64,000 bases of DNA from Fibrobacterota bacterium (GTDB taxonomy: Bacteria > Fibrobacterota > Fibrobacteria > UBA11236), in NCBI GenBank assembly GCA_019509785.1, contig JAEKLQ010000043.1, forward strand, positions 34,206-98,205. Reading direction: 5' to 3'. Below, in pieces: positions 7,250 to 15,786 of the stretch (position 1 is its first letter; every line of letters begins with the position of its first letter). The position numbers and the translations under genes are program-made. The notes under the pieces were generated by a model. It worked only from the letters and a program-made list of their open reading frames with translations. It was not told the origin of the DNA and did no database searches.

Positions 7250-9382
7250 ATGTCCGTGACGGCAACGGGACCGGGGCCTTTACTCACCGTACGCGACCTT
7301 TCCATCTGGTTCGGCGGCGGCGGCCGCTACCTGAAGGCGGTGAATCGCGCCAGCCTGGAATTGGGCCGCGGCGAGATCGTCGGATTGATCGGGCAGTCGG
7401 GCAGCGGGAAGACGACCTTGGCCATGGGGCTCCTGGGCTTGATCAAAGGGTATCCGGGCGTATGGGAAGGGGAAGCCCGGTTGGATGGCAAAAGCCTTTT
7501 GCCGGACCTGCCGCGCTTCATCATCCGCAAGGGCGATCAGGTGGACAAACGCTACGTCGCCTGCCAGAGGGCGCATCGCGCGCAGTTGCAGGGCGTGCTG
7601 GGACGGGAGATCGCCACCATCTTCCAGGAACCCAAGGCCTCCCTCGATCCGTTCTATACCGTGGGCGAACATATGATCGAGGCCTTGGAACGCAATCTCG
7701 ATCGCCATGGCGCGGCGGGCCGGGCCGGCCTCAAGGATATCGCCGTAGGCCTGCTGAAGGACGTGGGACTGGTGGACGCGGAGAACCTGTGGGGCCTGCA
7801 TCCCCATGAGATCAGCGGGGGCATGGCCCAACGCGTCATGATCTCCATGGCCCTATGCGCCAAGCCCAAGCTGCTGATCGCCGACGAGCCTTCCACCTCA
7901 TTGGACGTGACCACCCAAGCCAAGTTGTTGCAACTGTTCCTGCATTTGCGGGACAAGCACGGGCTATCCATCCTCATCATTTCCCATGACATCGGGGTCA
8001 TCCAGGAAATCAGCGCGCGCATCTACGTCATGCATCGCGGCGCGGTGGTGGAGCAAGGCGCTTCCGCCCACGTGCTGATGGCGCCCAAGCATCCCTACAC
8101 GGCGAGCCTTTTGGCCTCGTTCTCCCGTTTCGGCGAGAAGCTGCCGGCCCCGCCCGTCGACCCGGATGCCGGGAAAGGCTGCGCCTATCGGGATATGTGC
8201 GCGGCCTATCGGGGCCTTTTGACGGCGGAGCAACGGGCCCTCTGCGAGGCCGAAAAGCCGGCGGCGAAGGCGGAGGCGGACAAGGTGGAAAGCCCGGCTC
8301 TGCGGGCCGCGGTGGGTGATTGGGCCAAATGCCATTACCGGGATCTCGACAAGTCCCATGGGCCCAGCGTGCCTTCCTATGTCAATCTGGACTTTCTGAT
8401 GGGGAGGGACGGGAAGGAAGAAAACCTCGTCGAGGTTCGCGATCTGCGGAAACGCTACACCCAAGGCCGTCGCTCCTTCCTGGCCCTGAACGACATTTCC
8501 TTGGACATCCCCAAGGGCCGTACCTACGGCTTGGTGGGGGAAAGCGGCTCGGGCAAGTCCACCCTCGGCTTGTCCCTGATGGCCTTGCAGGAGGCCGATG
8601 CCGGTAGCGTGAAGTACAAAGGCGAAGACTTGCGGAATGCGGGCCACGCGCGCATGCGGGAACTGCGCAAGGAAATCCGCATGCTCTTCCAGCATCCCGA
8701 AGGCGTGCTCAACGGAGGCATGACCATCGCGGACATACTGGCCGAAGGGCTGGAGCGCGAAAAGGGTTTGGGTAAGCAGGAGCGCGATCGGCGCGTAGCC
8801 GAGGCCCTGGAGCAGGTGCGGCTCGATCCGTCCCATGGCAACCGCTATCCGGCCAACCTGAGTTCGGGGGAAAAGCAACGCGCCACCATCGCGCGCGCGC
8901 TCATCACGCGGCCCGCCTTCCTGGTCTGCGATGAGCCGGTGGCCAGCCTGGACCTCGCCATCCAAAGCCAGGTCATGTCCCTGCTCAAGGAGTTCCAGCG
9001 GCACTTAGGGCTCACCTACCTTTTCATCTCCCACAACCTGACCCTGGTGAAAATCCTGGCTTACCGCATCGGGGTCATGTACATGGGGTATTTGGTGGAA
9101 GAGGCGACGGTGGAACGATTCACCGTGGCCGGCGCGAAGCATCCCTACACGCGCTTGCTGCTCGCATCTTCGCCCACGCTCGATCCGGCCATCCGGGAAG
9201 TTCTGGCGCAGTATCCGGACGTCGAGCCGGCTCGCCTGGAAGCGGGCTGCCCCTTCCGCAACCGCTGCCCCGTTTATTTGTCCAAGCGCTCTTCCCGATG
9301 CGAAACCGTCATGCCGCCGCTCGCCGAGGTCGCGCCCGGTTCCCGCGTGGCCTGCCATTTCCCGGTGGGATCGGAAGGCTAA
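7250..9382 (+). CDS. Fused double ATPase of the peptide ABC importer (OppD-OppF type)
   Basis: 710 residues, with two complete nucleotide-binding domains in one chain, as in YejF or GsiA; separate OppD and OppF genes are not seen. Domain 1 has Walker A GQSGSGKTT near residue 47, signature SGGMAQR near 190 and Walker B LLIADEPS. Domain 2 has Walker A GESGSGKST near 430, signature SSGEKQR and Walker B FLVCDEPV. Each domain is followed by an oligo_HPY-type segment with four cysteines: around 308-362 (GCAYRDMC, LCEAE, KCHY) and at the C-terminus (CPFRNRC, RCET, ACHF). It starts four bases after the DppC stop and drives the transporter. Confidence 0.92.
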   Translation: MSVTATGPGPLLTVRDLSIWFGGGGRYLKAVNRASLELGRGEIVGLIGQSGSGKTTLAMGLLGLIKGYPGVWEGEARLDGKSLLPDLPRFIIRKGDQVDKRYVACQRAHRAQLQGVLGREIATIFQEPKASLDPFYTVGEHMIEALERNLDRHGAAGRAGLKDIAVGLLKDVGLVDAENLWGLHPHEISGGMAQRVMISMALCAKPKLLIADEPSTSLDVTTQAKLLQLFLHLRDKHGLSILIISHDIGVIQEISARIYVMHRGAVVEQGASAHVLMAPKHPYTASLLASFSRFGEKLPAPPVDPDAGKGCAYRDMCAAYRGLLTAEQRALCEAEKPAAKAEADKVESPALRAAVGDWAKCHYRDLDKSHGPSVPSYVNLDFLMGRDGKEENLVEVRDLRKRYTQGRRSFLALNDISLDIPKGRTYGLVGESGSGKSTLGLSLMALQEADAGSVKYKGEDLRNAGHARMRELRKEIRMLFQHPEGVLNGGMTIADILAEGLEREKGLGKQERDRRVAEALEQVRLDPSHGNRYPANLSSGEKQRATIARALITRPAFLVCDEPVASLDLAIQSQVMSLLKEFQRHLGLTYLFISHNLTLVKILAYRIGVMYMGYLVEEATVERFTVAGAKHPYTRLLLASSPTLDPAIREVLAQYPDVEPARLEAGCPFRNRCPVYLSKRSSRCETVMPPLAEVAPGSRVACHFPVGSEG

Positions 9383-9404
9383 CCCGGACTGATGGCTAAC
9401 GCGG

Positions 9405-9438
9405 GACAATAGAAAAGGCGCCGCGGGAGCGGCGCCTT
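9405..9438 (-). terminator. Intrinsic terminator for the zinc-ribbon gene, possibly bidirectional
   Basis: A perfect 10-bp GC-rich stem (9415-9424 with 9429-9438) closes a GGGA loop. Read on the minus strand, the stem is followed by TTTTCTATTG, as expected for an intrinsic terminator of the convergent zinc-ribbon gene. On the plus strand no T-run follows, so termination of the transporter operon would be weaker. Confidence 0.75.
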
Positions 9439-9483
9439 GAATGAGATTCGTTGCCGGCTCGGGTCCCCATGGACCCTCCGTCC

Positions 9484-9876
9484 TCACATATGTTCGATGA
9501 AGTCGTTCACGTCCTTGAAGCGATTGAGGTCGATCTTCAGGTTCGTGATATCATCGGTCATGAAGTGGCTTTCCCGGACGGGGGAGCCCGCCTTATGGGT
9601 GGCCCGCGCCTCGGCCGGCTTCACGATCAAGGAAGTGTGGCCCTTGCTGTTTTCGCGGGCATTGATGTTCTTCAGGATTCCCTGGACCGTCGTCATCTGG
9701 AGATTGCCCTGGATCTTCTCGATCTCGCTTTCGTCGATCTCGAAGGTCTTGCCGTAATAGTACATCAGGGCGGAATTGCAAGAAGGACAGTTGAGGACGA
9801 TCATGTACGCCTCGGAGCCCAGGAAGAGCTCGCTAACCTCTTTGCAATGGGGGCATTTCACGTAGAGGGGTTTCAT
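9484..9876 (-). CDS. Small zinc-ribbon protein of unknown function
   Basis: 130 residues. The N-terminus holds two CxxC knuckles, CPHC at residues 8-11 and CPSC at 30-33, spaced as in a zinc ribbon. The rest is hydrophilic and recognises no family for me. No signal peptide or membrane segment is seen, so it is cytoplasmic. The start ATG 9876 has a good Shine-Dalgarno (AGGAGCGAAT). It has its own strong sigma-70-like promoter and a strong terminator, so it is a monocistronic unit. Zinc ribbons of this type often bind nucleic acid or proteins; the role here is unknown. Confidence 0.75.
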   Translation of the reverse strand: MKPLYVKCPHCKEVSELFLGSEAYMIVLNCPSCNSALMYYYGKTFEIDESEIEKIQGNLQMTTVQGILKNINARENSKGHTSLIVKPAEARATHKAGSPVRESHFMTDDITNLKIDLNRFKDVNDFIEHM

Positions 9877-9931
9877 ATTCGCTCCTGACTCCTATTGTGA
9901 AAATACAAAGTTCCAGGGCCTCTTGTTATTA

Positions 9932-9960
9932 AGTCTATTGCTTAGCCCGTAGCGTGTCAA
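9932..9960 (-). promoter_or_regulatory. Sigma-70-type promoter of the zinc-ribbon gene
   Basis: On the minus strand there is a consensus -35 TTGACA (9955-9960), a 17-base spacer and a -10 TAGACT (9932-9937). The predicted start of transcription is about 50 bases before ATG 9876. This is the best -35/-10 pair I found in the window. Confidence 0.65.
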
Positions 9961-10053
9961 GTGGAATTGGGCGGGGATCCGGGGCGAATTCGCGTTGCCC
10001 GGATGCCCTGGCGACCGCATACAGCCGGGCCCGCAGCCAGATCACCATAGAAA

Positions 10054-10416
10054 TCACTCGATGATCGCGAAGGCGACGGCATACTCCGCTTGATGCGATA
10101 TCGAGACGAGACAACGGGTTGCGCCTAACTCACGGAGCTTCGCGTGGGCTGCTCCCGTTAAGGTAACCAACGGCGCGCCGGAGGTATCGGGAAGGATCTC
10201 CATCTGCCCCCAACCTAATCCACCGCTCCAGCCGGTGCCCAACGCCTTGAGGATCGCTTCTTTGGCCGCGAAGCGGCCGGCGATGCGTTCATGAGGAGAG
10301 GTGTAACGTCCGCAATACTCGGCTTCGGAAGGAGTTAGGATGCGAGCGACGGCCTCGGGTGCTAGTTTTTTTATCCTTTCGATATGGCAGATATCGGTTC
10401 CGATTCCTTTAACCAT
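10054..10416 (-). CDS. acpS: Holo-[acyl-carrier-protein] synthase
   Basis: 120 residues, the usual AcpS size. It transfers 4'-phosphopantetheine from CoA to the serine of acyl carrier protein in the cytoplasm. Family signatures are the N-terminal GIGTDICHIERI with metal-binding Asp8 and RFAAKEAILKALGTG with Glu53, which with Asp8 binds magnesium. I start at ATG 10416 because a GGGGGAT Shine-Dalgarno lies just upstream and the protein then begins exactly as the family does. Longer in-frame starts up to 10545 would add an unrelated tail. It is divergent from the methyltransferase gene at 10544. Confidence 0.92.
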   Translation of the reverse strand: MVKGIGTDICHIERIKKLAPEAVARILTPSEAEYCGRYTSPHERIAGRFAAKEAILKALGTGWSGGLGWGQMEILPDTSGAPLVTLTGAAHAKLRELGATRCLVSISHQAEYAVAFAIIE

Positions 10417-10543
10417 TATATCCCCCGGATCGGATCTGGATGGCATATCGCCTGCCCGGACGCGGATTTGACCATTCCAAAATCCCTCCAAGAACCCCAG
10501 AGACCGGCCCGGCCGCGTCCGGATGGGCATTGGAAGGATGGTC

Positions 10544-11755
10544 ATGTCCGAGGCTGAGCTTCAGGCGAAGATAGCTTTTTTGCTCCGGCCGGAATCGCTG
10601 GAGCTACTGCGCGGGCTCTGCGCCGACTCTCGGGACGACTTGGCTTTGGCCTCGTCGCCCGCCTTGCGCGGCTTTCCGGCGGCGCAACGCACGGCCTTGC
10701 TGGAGCAACGCAAGTTGCGTTTGAAAGCGGTGCGCAAGCGTCCGGAAGCCCTGGGTATGATTTTCACCGCGCTGGGCCTGGAGCAGATGACGCATGCGGA
10801 TCTCGCGGCCTACAAGGCTTCGCGCCTGCCGCCATCGCTTTCCACCTTCGCGGATCTTTGCTGCGGCCTAGGCGGCGATTCTTTTTCCCTGCCCGGCCGC
10901 ATGCGCGTATGCGGGCTGGATCGCTCCCGGGGAACCTTGCTAGCGTATCGGCACAACGTCGCCTTGCTCCGCCCGGCCGGCGCCGTGGAGGCGGACGTGA
11001 TGGCATCGCCGCTGCGCGCCGAAGCGGGGTGCATCGATCCCGCGCGGCGGGCCGCGGGCCAGAGCGGTCGTTGGCAAGGAGAGGACATGTCTCCCGGCTG
11101 GGACGGGCTCGAGCGGCTGATCGCGCGTTACGGAAATCTGGCGGTGAAATTGGGGCCCGGGACCCCCTTCCCGGATTTCCTGGAACCGTACGAATGGGAA
11201 TACCTCGGTCTGCGCGACGAATGCCTGGAAGCCGTGGTCTGGACGGGATCGTTGGGGCGGCCGGGAATGGTGCGCGCCGTGGAGTTGCCCGGCGGGACCT
11301 GGGTGGAAGCGCTGAGGGCGGACGTGCCGGACTCCTTCGGGGATCCGGGGCCCGCCGGCGCCTATCTTTACGAACCGGTCAAGTCGGTCGTGCGGGCGCA
11401 TCTCTTCGGGGTGCTCGCGGCGCGCCATCGATTATGGCCTCTTGATGCGCGCATCGCCTACCTCACGGGGAACGATGCGATACGCGACCCGCTGCTAAAG
11501 GCCTACCGCATCGAGCGCGAATTGCCGTTCGACCCCAAGGCCATCAAGGCTTTCCTCAGGCAAGCGGAGGTGGGGCGGCTGGAGATCAAGAAGCGCGGGG
11601 TGAACGTGATCCCGGAGGAGTTCCGCGCCGGATTACGCTTGGCCGGACCCAACCAGGGAACGCTTTTCTTCACCCGCGTGCTGGATCGGAAGACGGCGTT
11701 CTGGGCCCATCGCATGGAAGGCGGAGCGGTAGGCGAAGGGCCGGAAGGGGATTGA
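10544..11755 (+). CDS. Class I SAM-dependent methyltransferase with THUMP-like C-terminal domain
   Basis: 403 residues. I chose ATG 10544 over in-frame ATGs at 10523 and 10538 because GGAAGG at 10532-10537 is spaced six bases from it. The N-terminal helical part is followed by a Rossmann methyltransferase core with motif I FADLCCGLGGDSF near residue 104 and an acidic loop-2 residue in CGLDRS. Later comes CIDPARR, a DPAR-type motif. The C-terminus (IKKRGVNVIPEEFRAGLRL, then GTLFFTRV) resembles the THUMP-like domain of this uncharacterised bacterial family. An RNA substrate is plausible but not shown. Confidence 0.78.
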   Translation: MSEAELQAKIAFLLRPESLELLRGLCADSRDDLALASSPALRGFPAAQRTALLEQRKLRLKAVRKRPEALGMIFTALGLEQMTHADLAAYKASRLPPSLSTFADLCCGLGGDSFSLPGRMRVCGLDRSRGTLLAYRHNVALLRPAGAVEADVMASPLRAEAGCIDPARRAAGQSGRWQGEDMSPGWDGLERLIARYGNLAVKLGPGTPFPDFLEPYEWEYLGLRDECLEAVVWTGSLGRPGMVRAVELPGGTWVEALRADVPDSFGDPGPAGAYLYEPVKSVVRAHLFGVLAARHRLWPLDARIAYLTGNDAIRDPLLKAYRIERELPFDPKAIKAFLRQAEVGRLEIKKRGVNVIPEEFRAGLRLAGPNQGTLFFTRVLDRKTAFWAHRMEGGAVGEGPEGD

Positions 11756-11782
11756 AGAGCCGGGCGCCTTGGGGCGGGCTGC

Positions 11783-11808
11783 GACCGGGACCAGGTTGAG
11801 GCCCGGTC
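11783..11808. terminator. Weak hairpin between convergent genes
   Basis: GACCGGG (11783-11789) pairs perfectly with CCCGGTC (11802-11808) across a 12-base loop, between the ends of the methyltransferase and FHA genes. There is no T-run on either side, so intrinsic termination is uncertain. Confidence 0.3.
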
Positions 11809-12079
11809 AGTCTTCGAGGGTGAACGTGGTCTGGCCGACCGTAAAGCTTTCGCCGGGATGCAGGATCGCGCTGGGAACGCGCTCGCCATTGATGACCATG
11901 CCGTTGGTGGACCCCAGATCGATGACGGTGATGGTGCCGTCCCCGACGACGTCGATGGACAAGTGCTTGCGGGAAATGTGGGGATCCGGCACGAATACGT
12001 CGCAAGCCTGATCGCGCCCCACCAGGTTCATCCCGATTTTCAGCGCATACCGTGCATTGTTGGATAGCAAAAAGGGCAT
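11807..12079 (-). CDS. Stand-alone FHA-domain protein
   Basis: 90 residues from ATG 12079. The frame stays open to 12244, but that extension is Arg-rich and unlike the family. The whole protein is one forkhead-associated domain: it has the LVGRDQACDVFVPDPHISRKHLSI element, with the conserved Gly-Arg and Ser-x-x-His, and the DLGSTNGMVING strand. FHA domains bind phosphothreonine peptides and are partners of Ser/Thr kinases; one such kinase is encoded at 54772 in this window. It is divergent from the receiver-DUF2225 gene, with 224 bases between them. Confidence 0.85.
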   Translation of the reverse strand: MPFLLSNNARYALKIGMNLVGRDQACDVFVPDPHISRKHLSIDVVGDGTITVIDLGSTNGMVINGERVPSAILHPGESFTVGQTTFTLED

Positions 12080-12219
12080 AGTGGCTGGGTTATGCGTCCA
12101 TTCTAGTCTTCGGGGGGACGATTTACCACAACTCCGATCGGAAAGCGGGGTCCGCCGCGCGTATTCCTTCTGCCGGCGGCAGGTCGAGGCGAAAACTAGT
12201 AAAAGCCGGGCCCGGCGCT

Positions 12220-12249
12220 TTGACGCGGCTACCCTCCGTATCATAGAAT
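12220..12249 (+). promoter_or_regulatory. Sigma-70-type promoter of the receiver-DUF2225 gene
   Basis: TTGACG (12220-12225) and TAGAAT (12244-12249) each match consensus at five of six positions with an 18-base spacer. Transcription would begin about 48 bases upstream of ATG 12304. I see nothing else of note in the 12080-12303 gap. Confidence 0.5.
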
Positions 12250-12303
12250 CAGGCGACCGGATCAGCCTTCCCGGCGATCGATCGGAACGGGTTTCGCTCA
12301 GTT

Positions 12304-13491
12304 ATGAATTATTCGGAAAAGCCCATGCTATTGGTGGTGGAGGACTCGCGCGTCCTGTCCAAGGTCATCGAGCAGCGCATGGCGCCTTTTTTCCGAGTGG
12401 ACGTGGCGCATGACGGCGAAGAAGCCATCCGGCTCCTCGCGTCGACCCGCTACGCGGCCATGGTGCTGGACCTGGTCCTACCCAAGGTCGACGGTTTCGA
12501 AGTGCTGCGGGAGATGCATAGGCAGGGACGGGCGGTTCCCGTCGTAATCGCCACCGCCAAGCCCCGTTCGGCCGTTGAAGGCGAAGCCCGCGAGTTCGGC
12601 GTGGAAGCCATCCTTTCCAAGCCCCTCGATTACGGGGTATTGGCCGACATGCTCCAGCAGGCCATTTCCCGTTCAACCGCCGGAACCATCGAGGAAGCCA
12701 CGGTCAACAAGGCCACGGGCAAGAAATACCCTTTCCGCGTCGCCAAACGCTGTTGTTACATCTGCGGTTACGATAGGGTCCAGGTGTTCCTCCCCGTCAA
12801 GGAAGGCTTCAGCGAGGATTGGAACCGCGGGGTGTTCCCCCGTTACACGAGCAAGCCCGGCTATGAGGATTGGGACCATCTGAAGACCATGGTGATGGTC
12901 TGCCCTTACTGTTTCTTCGCATCTTCCGATCCTGCCGATTTCGCCGAAAGCAAGGATTCCCCGTATCCCTACAGCGAGGAATCGAAGAAGATTCTGACCC
13001 GCTCCATCTCCATCCGCAAACGGCTGGTTCCCGAAGCCTTGGACATCGACCCGCGCTTCGATCATCCGCACCGCGATCGCGACACCGTGGTGGCTTCCTT
13101 GATCCTGGCGGAGAAGTGCTGCAACGGTCTCATCCTGGCGGGAAAGGTGGGCGCTTACGGCCAGGGCGGGGTCTACACCACCCTGCAAGGCGCGCTCAAT
13201 TATTCCAATTCCGAGAAATATTTCCGCGAAGCCCTGATGAGTTTCGAGAACCAGCTCAAGAACAAGGAGACGCCGCGCCGGGTGCTGGTGCGGACTTATT
13301 TCTTCTGCATCGTCCTGAACATGCAATTGAACCGCACCGTGGTCGGGCGCGACATCATGAAGAAGGTCGAGGAGATGTACGCCGACGCCCGCTACGAAGA
13401 AATCAGCGAGGAAGAGCGGGAATGGTTGATGCGCATCAACTACATCTGGAAGCACGGCTGCGGATCGGGACCCTCTCGGGATATCACGTGA
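12304..13491 (+). CDS. Response-regulator receiver fused to DUF2225-like zinc protein
   Basis: 395 residues. Residues about 8-120 are a receiver domain with the acidic pair E13-D14, phosphoacceptor D56 (VLDLVLP), T84 and K106 (LSKPLD), so it should be phosphorylatable. From about 140 on, the sequence resembles DUF2225: CYIC (151-154) and CPYC (200-203) form a likely zinc site, followed by a helical region that includes LNYSNSEKYFREAL. There is no DNA-binding output domain, so phosphorylation probably controls a protein interaction or an unknown activity. No histidine kinase gene is adjacent. The next gene starts within its stop codon (GTGA). Confidence 0.82.
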   Translation: MNYSEKPMLLVVEDSRVLSKVIEQRMAPFFRVDVAHDGEEAIRLLASTRYAAMVLDLVLPKVDGFEVLREMHRQGRAVPVVIATAKPRSAVEGEAREFGVEAILSKPLDYGVLADMLQQAISRSTAGTIEEATVNKATGKKYPFRVAKRCCYICGYDRVQVFLPVKEGFSEDWNRGVFPRYTSKPGYEDWDHLKTMVMVCPYCFFASSDPADFAESKDSPYPYSEESKKILTRSISIRKRLVPEALDIDPRFDHPHRDRDTVVASLILAEKCCNGLILAGKVGAYGQGGVYTTLQGALNYSNSEKYFREALMSFENQLKNKETPRRVLVRTYFFCIVLNMQLNRTVVGRDIMKKVEEMYADARYEEISEEEREWLMRINYIWKHGCGSGPSRDIT

Positions 13492-14558
13492 ATCCGCCGG
13501 ACCCGGCTCCGGGCCGGCCTGCGATGGGACTCCCTTCGCCTTCGCGTTTGGTTGTCCATGTTTCCAATCCGGACATCGGCGGGGCAGAGGCGAGCTTGCA
13601 AGCCGAGATCGCCGCGCTGGCCGCGTCGGCTCCCGGCAGCGCTCCGATATTCCTGATCCCGGCGGAAGGACCCTTGTCCCGCGCCATCGCGGCCCGAGGT
13701 TGGGAGGCGCGGTTGCTTCCCTGGCCGCGAGGATATGCGGGCCTGACCCAGACCCGTTGGCGATCGTTGTTCCGCCTGCCCGGGCTGATTCCGTATCTGC
13801 TCCGCCTGGCGTTCGCCGTGCGCGGGTCCGGACTAGTCTGGTCCAGCGGGGTCAAGAGCCACGCCGCGTGCCTTATGCTTTCGCCTTGGCTGCGCGGGCG
13901 GCTCCTGTTCGACGTGCGGGATTTCCTGCGCGCCCGCATCCTGCGCCGCTCCATCGCCTTCGCGGCCGCGCGCTTCGGTTGCCGGGTAGTGGCCAATAGC
14001 CATGCCGTGGCCGCTGGATATCCCGGCGCGGAAGTCCGCTACCCGCGCGTAACCCTGGCGCGTCCGGCTGTCGATCGACGAACTCACGGCGGCCGGCGGA
14101 TCCTGACCCATCTGGCGTATTACGCGCCATACAAAGGACAAGAACTTTTCCTCCGCTGCGCCCGCGCCCTCCTTGACGCGGGGGTGGACGCGGAGTTCCG
14201 CCTAATCGGCGACGTCCTCTATCCGGCTCCGGAGTATGAGCGCTACCGACAGGCGGTGCGGGATTCGGCCGTGCAGTTGGGCCTTGGGGACCGCGTGCGT
14301 TTCCTCGGCAAGCTCGATGCCGGGCAGGTACAGACGGCCTTGGAAGAGACGCATCTCCTCTTGCATTGCACCCTGGAGCCGGAACCCTTCGGGCGCGCGC
14401 CCATGGAAGCCTTGCTATGCGGCTGCGAGGTCATTTGCCGTACCGGCAGCGGCGTATGCGAAGTGGCGGACGTTGAATCGGAGTTCCCCGAGTGGGCGCG
14501 GGGATTACGCGCGGTGCTGGGCGGAGAATTCGTAAGCCTGCGGCTGAAGAGCCCCTAG
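13488..14558 (+). CDS. Glycosyltransferase, GT4-like (GT-B fold)
   Basis: 356 residues from GTG 13488, which overlaps the preceding stop as GTGA; ATG 13524 is an alternative start. The N-terminal lobe has VVHVSNPDIGGAEASL, the GG nucleotide-sugar or acceptor loop typical of GT4. The C-terminal lobe has HLAYYAPYKGQELFLRCA, FRLIGD and PEPFGRAPMEALLCGCEV, the E-x7-E-like donor site. It would transfer a sugar from a nucleotide donor to a glycan at the cytoplasmic membrane. It is physically separate from the main polysaccharide operon. Donor and acceptor are unknown. Confidence 0.8.
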   Translation: MNPPDPAPGRPAMGLPSPSRLVVHVSNPDIGGAEASLQAEIAALAASAPGSAPIFLIPAEGPLSRAIAARGWEARLLPWPRGYAGLTQTRWRSLFRLPGLIPYLLRLAFAVRGSGLVWSSGVKSHAACLMLSPWLRGRLLFDVRDFLRARILRRSIAFAAARFGCRVVANSHAVAAGYPGAEVRYPRVTLARPAVDRRTHGGRRILTHLAYYAPYKGQELFLRCARALLDAGVDAEFRLIGDVLYPAPEYERYRQAVRDSAVQLGLGDRVRFLGKLDAGQVQTALEETHLLLHCTLEPEPFGRAPMEALLCGCEVICRTGSGVCEVADVESEFPEWARGLRAVLGGEFVSLRLKSP

Positions 14559-14570
14559 CGGAATCGAGGA

Positions 14571-15776
14571 TCAACCGCGCGCGAAGAATACCTTCTTGGT
14601 CGCGGTCCAATTCTTCCCGGCCAGTCCGAGCATGCGCGCATAGCCCGCGATCTTTGCGGGCAGGGAAAGATCGCCATCCACCATTCCCTTGAAGATGGCG
14701 TAGAACGCGATCTGGGCCTCGCGCGGCAGCTCCACCACGAAATCGCGAATGCGCATCTGGTAGCGATGGTTCTTCCCGAATTTCTCCCAGCAATCCACCT
14801 GATATTGCGCCAGGAAGGAACGGGATAAATCGCCCGCGCGGAAGCCCGCATCGATCCAGCGCGAACACAGTTCGCCGCCCAGGATGCCGCTCATGATGCC
14901 GCCCCCGGTGAGGGGATTGGTATGATGCGCCGCGTCGCCGCAAAGGGCGAAGCGATCGGCCACGTATTCCGCCAGGTTCCCGCTCACGGGCACCGCGCCC
15001 CCGTGCACCTCGACCAGGTCGGCATCCGGGAACAGGCGGTTCTTATACTCCATGCTCAGGTCGTACATGTTCTTCTCGCCCAGCTTGGGCGTAAGCGCTC
15101 CCGAGCCCAGGTTCACCACCCCGGACTTCATCTTGGGGAACACCCATACGTAGCCTTTGTTGATGGAGTCGTGCCCCTGCCAAAAGGTAAGATGATGGGG
15201 ATTCGGGTCCATGGCCGCCACGCGCAGCTCGATGGCCGAACAAACCTGGGGCGGCAAATGCCGCGTCTTCAGGCCCACCCAACGTCCGCTCAGGGCCTCG
15301 GCCCCGTCGGCTCCCACCACCATCCTGGCCTTGATCACCGAGCGCGCTTTCGTAGGCTCGTGCACGACGATCAACTCGCGCATCCCGTCCTTCACCGGCG
15401 AGATGCCTTCGATGCGCGTATCCACGCGCAGTTCGGCGCCGGCCGCTTGCGCTTGCCTCGCCACGTCCTGATCGAAGAGCCCGCGATCCAGCATCAGGCC
15501 GATATCGTCGTGATCGTAGCGCACCGAGATGCCGCCCGGGCCGTTCAAGATGACTCCGCTCAGATCGGTCTCGATGTACTCTTCGTTGACCTTCATGAAC
15601 TGGGATAGGCGGGCGCGGCGGCCGGTGGCCTCGCCGCAGCGGACGGGGATGCCTACCACCGGGCGCTTCTCGGCCAACAGGACCTGGTAACCGCGCGCGG
15701 CCAGGTTGCGGGCGCACAGGGAACCCGAAGGGCCGGCGCCGATCACGACGACATCGTATATGGATGCGTTAGGCAA
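14571..15776 (-). CDS. Geranylgeranyl-reductase-family FAD-dependent oxidoreductase
   Basis: 401 residues. It begins with the dinucleotide-binding motif VVVIGAGPSGSLCARNLAARG and contains the second FAD motif FALCGDAAHHTNPLTGGGI, with PVRCGEATGR between them, as in archaeal and bacterial geranylgeranyl reductases. These enzymes saturate isoprenoid chains of lipids, quinones or chlorophyll precursors. The only plausible start is TTG 15776, ten bases after the stop of a ferredoxin gene on the same strand, which may supply electrons. The exact isoprenoid substrate is unknown; a menaquinone side chain is one possibility. Confidence 0.85.
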   Translation of the reverse strand: MPNASIYDVVVIGAGPSGSLCARNLAARGYQVLLAEKRPVVGIPVRCGEATGRRARLSQFMKVNEEYIETDLSGVILNGPGGISVRYDHDDIGLMLDRGLFDQDVARQAQAAGAELRVDTRIEGISPVKDGMRELIVVHEPTKARSVIKARMVVGADGAEALSGRWVGLKTRHLPPQVCSAIELRVAAMDPNPHHLTFWQGHDSINKGYVWVFPKMKSGVVNLGSGALTPKLGEKNMYDLSMEYKNRLFPDADLVEVHGGAVPVSGNLAEYVADRFALCGDAAHHTNPLTGGGIMSGILGGELCSRWIDAGFRAGDLSRSFLAQYQVDCWEKFGKNHRYQMRIRDFVVELPREAQIAFYAIFKGMVDGDLSLPAKIAGYARMLGLAGKNWTATKKVFFARG

Positions 15777-15786
15777 GGTAGGGGAC

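Noticed and set aside
10417..10545. Longer N-terminus for acpS
   Set aside because: The extension is not AcpS-like and would run into the divergent methyltransferase start; ATG 10416 has a good Shine-Dalgarno.
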